Positions 60,452 to 64,000 of a stretch of 64,000 bases of DNA are shown here, in pieces. The notes below the pieces were generated by a model. That model was given only the letters and a program-made list of their open reading frames with translations. It was not told the origin of the DNA and searched no databases. Source of the stretch: Stenotrophomonas sp. ZAC14D1_NAIMI4_1. Lineage in GTDB: Bacteria > Pseudomonadota > Gammaproteobacteria > Xanthomonadales > Xanthomonadaceae. A program made the translations under genes and the position numbers. The stretch is from the NCBI RefSeq assembly GCF_003086775.1, contig NZ_CP026001.1, positions 4,430,125 through 4,494,124 of the forward strand, read 5' to 3'. Each line of letters opens with the position of its first letter. Position 1 is the first letter of the stretch.

Positions 60452-60485
60452 GACCAGCGGGCCCTCCGGGCCGGCTGGTTTTTCA
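60452..60485 (+). terminator. Rho-independent terminator upstream of the lipoprotein gene
   Basis: ACCAGCGGGCCC-TCC-GGGCCGGCTGGT followed by TTTTTC. A near-perfect GC-rich stem plus T-run. It ends the YadGH transcript, so the next gene must start after it. Confidence 0.82.
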
Positions 60486-60518
60486 TATGCCATGGATGCA
60501 CACAGGGGATCCGCACCG

Positions 60519-61070
60519 ATGTTGTCCCAACGTACCGCCGGCCGCTGCCGGCTCGTCGTAGCTTCGCTGTTCCTGCTTGTCCTTGCCGGCTGCGCATCGC
60601 GGCCGCTGCCACTGAACTACGCTCCCAGTTCCGTCCTCACCGCCGAGGGCAAGGTGGACGTCACCGCCTTCCAGTACCTGCCCGCGCAGGGCGGCAAGAT
60701 CAAGCCCAACCAGGTGCGCAACACCGCCATGGGCGACGTCGTGTTCGAGAAGAACGTCGACATGATCATGCGCGATGCGGTGTTCTCCGAGATGCGCCTG
60801 GTCGGCATCAAGATGGACAAGGGCGGCAACGCGCTCAGTGGCAGGATCGAGGAATTCCTGATCGATGACCTCGGTTACAGCGTCGACTGGACGTTGCGCG
60901 TGCGCTACATCGTCACCGACCCGCAGGGCCAGGTGGTCTACGACCAGGTGAAGAACGTGGAGCGCAACACCTCCAAGTTCGCCAATGTCTTCGGCGCACT
61001 GAACGAGACCATCAAGCTCAACATCGAACAGACCATCCAGGATCCGGCGTTCATCACCGCGATCAACTGA
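60519..61070 (+). CDS. Lipoprotein of unknown function
   Basis: A 183-residue lipoprotein with signal RLVVASLFLLVLAGCA (lipobox LAGC). The mature part, VRNTAMGDVVFEKNVDMIM, then VDWTLRVRYIVTDPQGQVVY, and the end ETIKLNIEQTIQDPAFITAI, looks like a compact beta-sandwich seen in several periplasmic lipoproteins. AGGGGAT lies upstream of ATG 60519; longer starts would cross the terminator. No family name can be given. Confidence 0.7.
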   Translation: MLSQRTAGRCRLVVASLFLLVLAGCASRPLPLNYAPSSVLTAEGKVDVTAFQYLPAQGGKIKPNQVRNTAMGDVVFEKNVDMIMRDAVFSEMRLVGIKMDKGGNALSGRIEEFLIDDLGYSVDWTLRVRYIVTDPQGQVVYDQVKNVERNTSKFANVFGALNETIKLNIEQTIQDPAFITAIN

Positions 61071-61230
61071 TCGACGCAGCACCGGCGGCGGAGTGCATGG
61101 CTACCCATGCGCCCCACCGCCGACGATGCACATGGACCACCGGCCCGAACCACCACGCCGGGCACCGCCGCTGGCCGCGATCTCCGGCACAATCGCTGGA
61201 AGACTTCCCCCAGAAAACGGTGAACGTGCA

Positions 61231-62169
61231 ATGCGCATCCTGATTCTCGGCGCCGGTGGTACCGGCGGTTACTTTGGCGGCCGCCTGGCCCAGGCCGGCG
61301 TGGACGTGACCTTCCTGGTCCGCCCGACCCGCGCCAGCCAGCTCGACCGTGATGGCCTGGTCATCCGCAGCCCCGTCGGCGATGCCAGCTTCCCGGTGCA
61401 GCACGTCACTGCCGACGCCCTGCCCGCGCTTGCGGCGCAGCAGCCGTTCGACCTGGTCATCCTCAGCTGCAAGGCCTACGACCTGGACAGCTCGATTGAC
61501 GCGATTGCCCCGGCAGTGGGGGCGCATACCACCGTACTGCCCATCCTCAACGGCCTGCACCACTACGGCGCGCTCGATGCACGCTTCGGCCGCGAGGCCG
61601 TGCTCGGCGGCCTGTGCTTCATCAGCGCCACCAAGGCGCCCGATGGCGCGGTGCTGCACCTGGGCAAGCCCGCCAAGCTGACCTTCGGCGAGCGCGACGG
61701 TGGTGCGATCTCCGACCGCGTGCGTGCCTTCGCTGCTGCCTGCGCGCAGGCCAACCTGGACCACCTGGCCAGCGCGCAGATCGGCCAGGAACAGTGGATC
61801 AAGTACACCTTCCTGACCGCGCTGGCCGCGGCCACCTGCCTGCTGCGCGCGGACATCGGCACGATCGTCGCCACCGATGACGGCGAAGCCATCGTGCGCG
61901 GCCTGTACGACGAATGCCTGGCCGTGGCCGAAGCGGCGGGCGAACCGGTGCCGCAGGCCGCGCAGGACACCGCACGCGGCACCCTCACCCAGGCCGGCTC
62001 CGCCCTGAAGGCCTCGATGCTGCGTGACCTGGAAGCCGGCCAGCAGGTGGAAGCGGCGCACATCGTCGGCGACATGCTGGCGCGCGCACGCACGGCCGAC
62101 CAGGAGGGCCTGCTGCTGCAGGTCGCCTACAGCAGCCTGCAGGCCTACCAGGCGCAGCGCAGCGCGTGA
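61231..62169 (+). CDS. panE: 2-dehydropantoate 2-reductase family protein
   Basis: A 312-residue NADPH enzyme of the ApbA/PanE family. The N-terminal GAGGTGGYFG (7-16) binds NADP, and the LSCKAYDLDSSI block and the catalytic Lys in QEQWIKYTFLTALAAATCLL are seen. It may make pantoate for coenzyme A, but xanthomonads often carry several paralogues, so function is provisional. It overlaps the YeeZ-like gene. Confidence 0.82.
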   Translation: MRILILGAGGTGGYFGGRLAQAGVDVTFLVRPTRASQLDRDGLVIRSPVGDASFPVQHVTADALPALAAQQPFDLVILSCKAYDLDSSIDAIAPAVGAHTTVLPILNGLHHYGALDARFGREAVLGGLCFISATKAPDGAVLHLGKPAKLTFGERDGGAISDRVRAFAAACAQANLDHLASAQIGQEQWIKYTFLTALAAATCLLRADIGTIVATDDGEAIVRGLYDECLAVAEAAGEPVPQAAQDTARGTLTQAGSALKASMLRDLEAGQQVEAAHIVGDMLARARTADQEGLLLQVAYSSLQAYQAQRSA

Positions 62170-63077
62170 TGGCCGCCGTGGCGCCCGCGCCCCTGCCGTC
62201 GCAGGTGCTGATCCTCGGCATGGGCTGGAGCGGCCGCGTGCTGGCCGCCCGGTTGCAGGCGCGTGGCGTGCAGGTCGCCGGCACGGTGCGCGACCCGGCC
62301 GCGGTGGCCGACGATGGGCTGCGGCGGCACCGCCTGCACGCCGATGCCGCGCCATCGCCTGCACTCCTGCAGGACATCGCACAGGCCCAAGCCGTACTCT
62401 GCAGCGTGCCGCCCGATGCACAGGGCGACCCTGCGCTGCGCCAGCTGCTGCCCGCCCTGCGGGCAAGCCCCTCGCTGCGCTGGATCGGTTACCTGTCCTC
62501 GACCGCGGTCTATGCCGACCGCCGCGGTGGCTGGATCGACGAAAGCAGCGCGGCCGATGCCAGCGAAGCGGCGGGCGTGCAACGTCGCCTGGCCGAGGCG
62601 CAGTGGCAGGCACTGGCCAATGAACGCGGCATCGCCTCGGCGGTCTTCCGCCTGCCGGGGCTGTACGGCCCGGGCCGCAATGCCTTGCTGCAGCTGGCTG
62701 AAGGGCGCGCCCGCCACGTGGTGCGCCCGGGGCTGGTGTTCAACCGGCTGCACGTGGAGGATCTGGCGGCGGTGGTGATCGCGGCGATGCAGCGGCCCAC
62801 GCAGGATGGACTGTACCTGCCCGCCGATGACGAACCGGCACCACCGCAGGAGGTGCTGGCATACGCCGCGAAGCTGGGCGGCTTCACGCTGCCACCGGCG
62901 GTGGCCTGGGATGACCCGGCAGTGAGTGCGACGCTGCGGCGGTTCTACCAGAGCAACAAGCGCATCGACAGTCGCGGCACGCGCGAGGCGCTGGGATGGA
63001 CGCCGCAGTTTGCAACGTACCGGGAGGGGCTGGAGGCGCTGGCCGGACATGGTCTGGCCGGACCGCGCGGCGCCTGA
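62169..63077 (+). CDS. YeeZ-like NAD(P)-binding SDR (extended type)
   Basis: A 302-residue protein with an N-terminal LILGMGWSGRVLAARL nucleotide fold and the later GYLSSTAVYADRRG (Ser and Tyr), RLPGLYGPGRNAL and NRLHVEDLAAVVIAA blocks of the YeeZ/YbjT type. Substrate unknown. The start is either ATG 62169, sharing one base with the panE stop, or GTG 62166 (GTGA overlap). The two genes are coupled. Confidence 0.83.
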   Translation: MAAVAPAPLPSQVLILGMGWSGRVLAARLQARGVQVAGTVRDPAAVADDGLRRHRLHADAAPSPALLQDIAQAQAVLCSVPPDAQGDPALRQLLPALRASPSLRWIGYLSSTAVYADRRGGWIDESSAADASEAAGVQRRLAEAQWQALANERGIASAVFRLPGLYGPGRNALLQLAEGRARHVVRPGLVFNRLHVEDLAAVVIAAMQRPTQDGLYLPADDEPAPPQEVLAYAAKLGGFTLPPAVAWDDPAVSATLRRFYQSNKRIDSRGTREALGWTPQFATYREGLEALAGHGLAGPRGA

Positions 63078-63094
63078 TTCCAACCGCTTCGCTC

Positions 63095-63116
63095 GCCGGG
63101 CGTGGCCCGGCACTAC
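63095..63116 (-). repeat. SMAG single unit
   Basis: GCCGGGC-GTG-GCCCGGC then A and CTAC at 63113-63116, between the convergent YeeZ-like and tatD genes and five bases from the tatD stop. Confidence 0.75.
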
Positions 63117-63120
63117 CGGG

Positions 63121-63918
63121 TCAGGTCGCGTCGGGCAGGCGGAAGAACGTGCGCGTGGCAGCGGTGGCGTTGGCGGCGGTCACTGCCACGTCTTCGCCAC
63201 GGTCGCGGGCCAGTTCCTCGACGATGTGCGAAAGGAACATCGGTTCGTTGCGGCGGTCCTTCGGCATCGGCTTCAGCGTGCGCGGCAGCAGGTACGGCGC
63301 ATCGGTCTCGATCATCAGGCGGTTGGCCGGGATGTTCTTCACCAGCTCGCGCAGGTGCGCGCCACGGCGCTCGTCGCACAGCCAGCCGGTGATGCCGATG
63401 TACCAGTCCTGGTCGAGGTAGTCGAACAGTTCGTCACGTTCGCCGGTGAAGCAGTGCACCACCGCCGGGCCGATGCGCCCTTCGAAGTTCTTCATCTGCG
63501 CCATGAAATCGGCATGCGCATCGCGCTGATGCAGGAACAGCGGCTTGCCAGTGTCTGCAGCCAGCTGCAGCTGGCGCTCGAATGCGCGGTGCTGGGACGG
63601 GCGCGGCGAGAAATCACGGAAGTAATCCAGGCCGCATTCGCCTACCGCCACCACTTCCGGGTGCGCGTGCAGCGCGCGCATCTCGGCATCGCATTCCTCG
63701 GTGTATTCCACCGCATGGTGCGGATGCACGCCGGCCGTGGCGTACAGGAAACCGGGGTGCTGCTGGGCCAGCTGCAGGGCCAGCGGCGAGTGCTCGCGGC
63801 TGGCTCCGGTGATGACCATCTGCACCACGCCGGCCTGCCGCGCGCGGTCCAGGACGGCATCGCGGTCGCGGTCGAAGGAGTCGTGGGTCAGGTTGGCGCC
63901 GATATCGATCAGGTGCAT
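63121..63918 (-). CDS. tatD: TatD family metal-dependent deoxyribonuclease
   Basis: A 265-residue TIM-barrel hydrolase. Metal ligands are in the ATAGVHPHHA block, GECGLDYFRD and FLHQRDAHADF, followed by VHCFTGERDEL and the final ETDAPYLLP. TatD is a 3'-5' exonuclease on DNA and RNA linked to repair and DNA clearing. Start MHLIDIGANL is the family start; ATG 63924 is two codons earlier. Confidence 0.92.
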   Translation of the reverse strand: MHLIDIGANLTHDSFDRDRDAVLDRARQAGVVQMVITGASREHSPLALQLAQQHPGFLYATAGVHPHHAVEYTEECDAEMRALHAHPEVVAVGECGLDYFRDFSPRPSQHRAFERQLQLAADTGKPLFLHQRDAHADFMAQMKNFEGRIGPAVVHCFTGERDELFDYLDQDWYIGITGWLCDERRGAHLRELVKNIPANRLMIETDAPYLLPRTLKPMPKDRRNEPMFLSHIVEELARDRGEDVAVTAANATAATRTFFRLPDAT

Positions 63919-63985
63919 GGTCATCGCGGGGGAAAAGTGCCCGCGCATTGTACCCGCGCCGGCCATGGCCCCTTATCCTTTGCAC

Positions 63986-64000
63986 ATGAACGCCCCGCTC
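63986..64000 (+). CDS. Start of a divergent gene (partial)
   Basis: ATG at 63986 opens a frame (MNAPL) cut by the window edge. It is divergent from tatD with about 65 bases between the starts. Only five codons are visible, so the product cannot be named. Confidence 0.35.

Overview
The window is about 67% GC, densely packed, and comes from a Stenotrophomonas of the S. maltophilia complex. Three things point there. The prolyl dipeptidyl peptidase at 39719-41944 has exactly the length (741 aa) and catalytic numbering (Ser610, Asp685, His717) of the crystallised S. maltophilia DPP IV. The intergenic regions carry about 24 GTAG-tailed palindromes of the SMAG type (the S. maltophilia REP family). 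The gene content is typical of Xanthomonadaceae. I see no rRNA, tRNA, CRISPR array, prophage, transposase or replication origin. This looks like ordinary chromosome.

Layout. 1-5 kb: tail of an MFS sugar porter, an HdeD/SecD-P1-like lipoprotein pair, comF, a divergent LysR/SDR pair and cbrC. 5.1-10 kb: biotin operon bioB-bioF-bioH-SDR-bioC behind a BirA-type operator; the embedded SDR lacks the YxxxK catalytic motif. 10-16.5 kb: YdcF-like protein and Ser/Thr dehydratase, a Gly/Pro-rich lipoprotein, a candidate small RNA, mnmG, an RlaP-like nucleotidyltransferase between two near-identical repeats, and a gamma carbonic anhydrase. 16.6-23.4 kb: a six-gene membrane/AAA+ operon (RDD, SpoIIM, DUF4129, DUF4350, MoxR, DUF58) in which every junction overlaps. 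23.5-26 kb: YgiB- and YgiC-like genes plus a Cys-rich protein. 26.4-36 kb: ilvD, dinG, aroE, a TolB-like propeller, hemB, bestrophin and small membrane proteins. 36-45 kb: DUF885 hydrolase, small lower-GC genes, Coa1-like protein, DPP IV, a YfcG-like GST, YqhA and a TonB-domain lipoprotein. 45-50.8 kb: AraC regulator, a NatAB-like ABC exporter coupled to an alpha/beta hydrolase, and a diguanylate cyclase. 50.8-57.5 kb: minor pilin operon fimT-pilV-pilW-pilX-pilY1-pilE. 57.7-64 kb: ferredoxin-NADP reductase, YadGH-like ABC exporter, a lipoprotein, panE, a YeeZ-like SDR, tatD and the first codons of a divergent gene.

Translational coupling is a strong theme: many adjacent genes share ATGA or GTGA overlaps, and these decide several start codons. 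The second theme is repeats. SMAG units sit at gene ends as singles or inverted dimers, and in four places the GTAG of the repeat supplies the stop codon. The best candidates for poorly described biology are the six-gene MoxR/DUF58/SpoIIM/RDD operon, the catalytically altered SDR in the biotin operon, the Cys-rich partner of YgiB/YgiC, the lipidated TonB-domain protein and the C-rich hairpin RNA candidate before mnmG.
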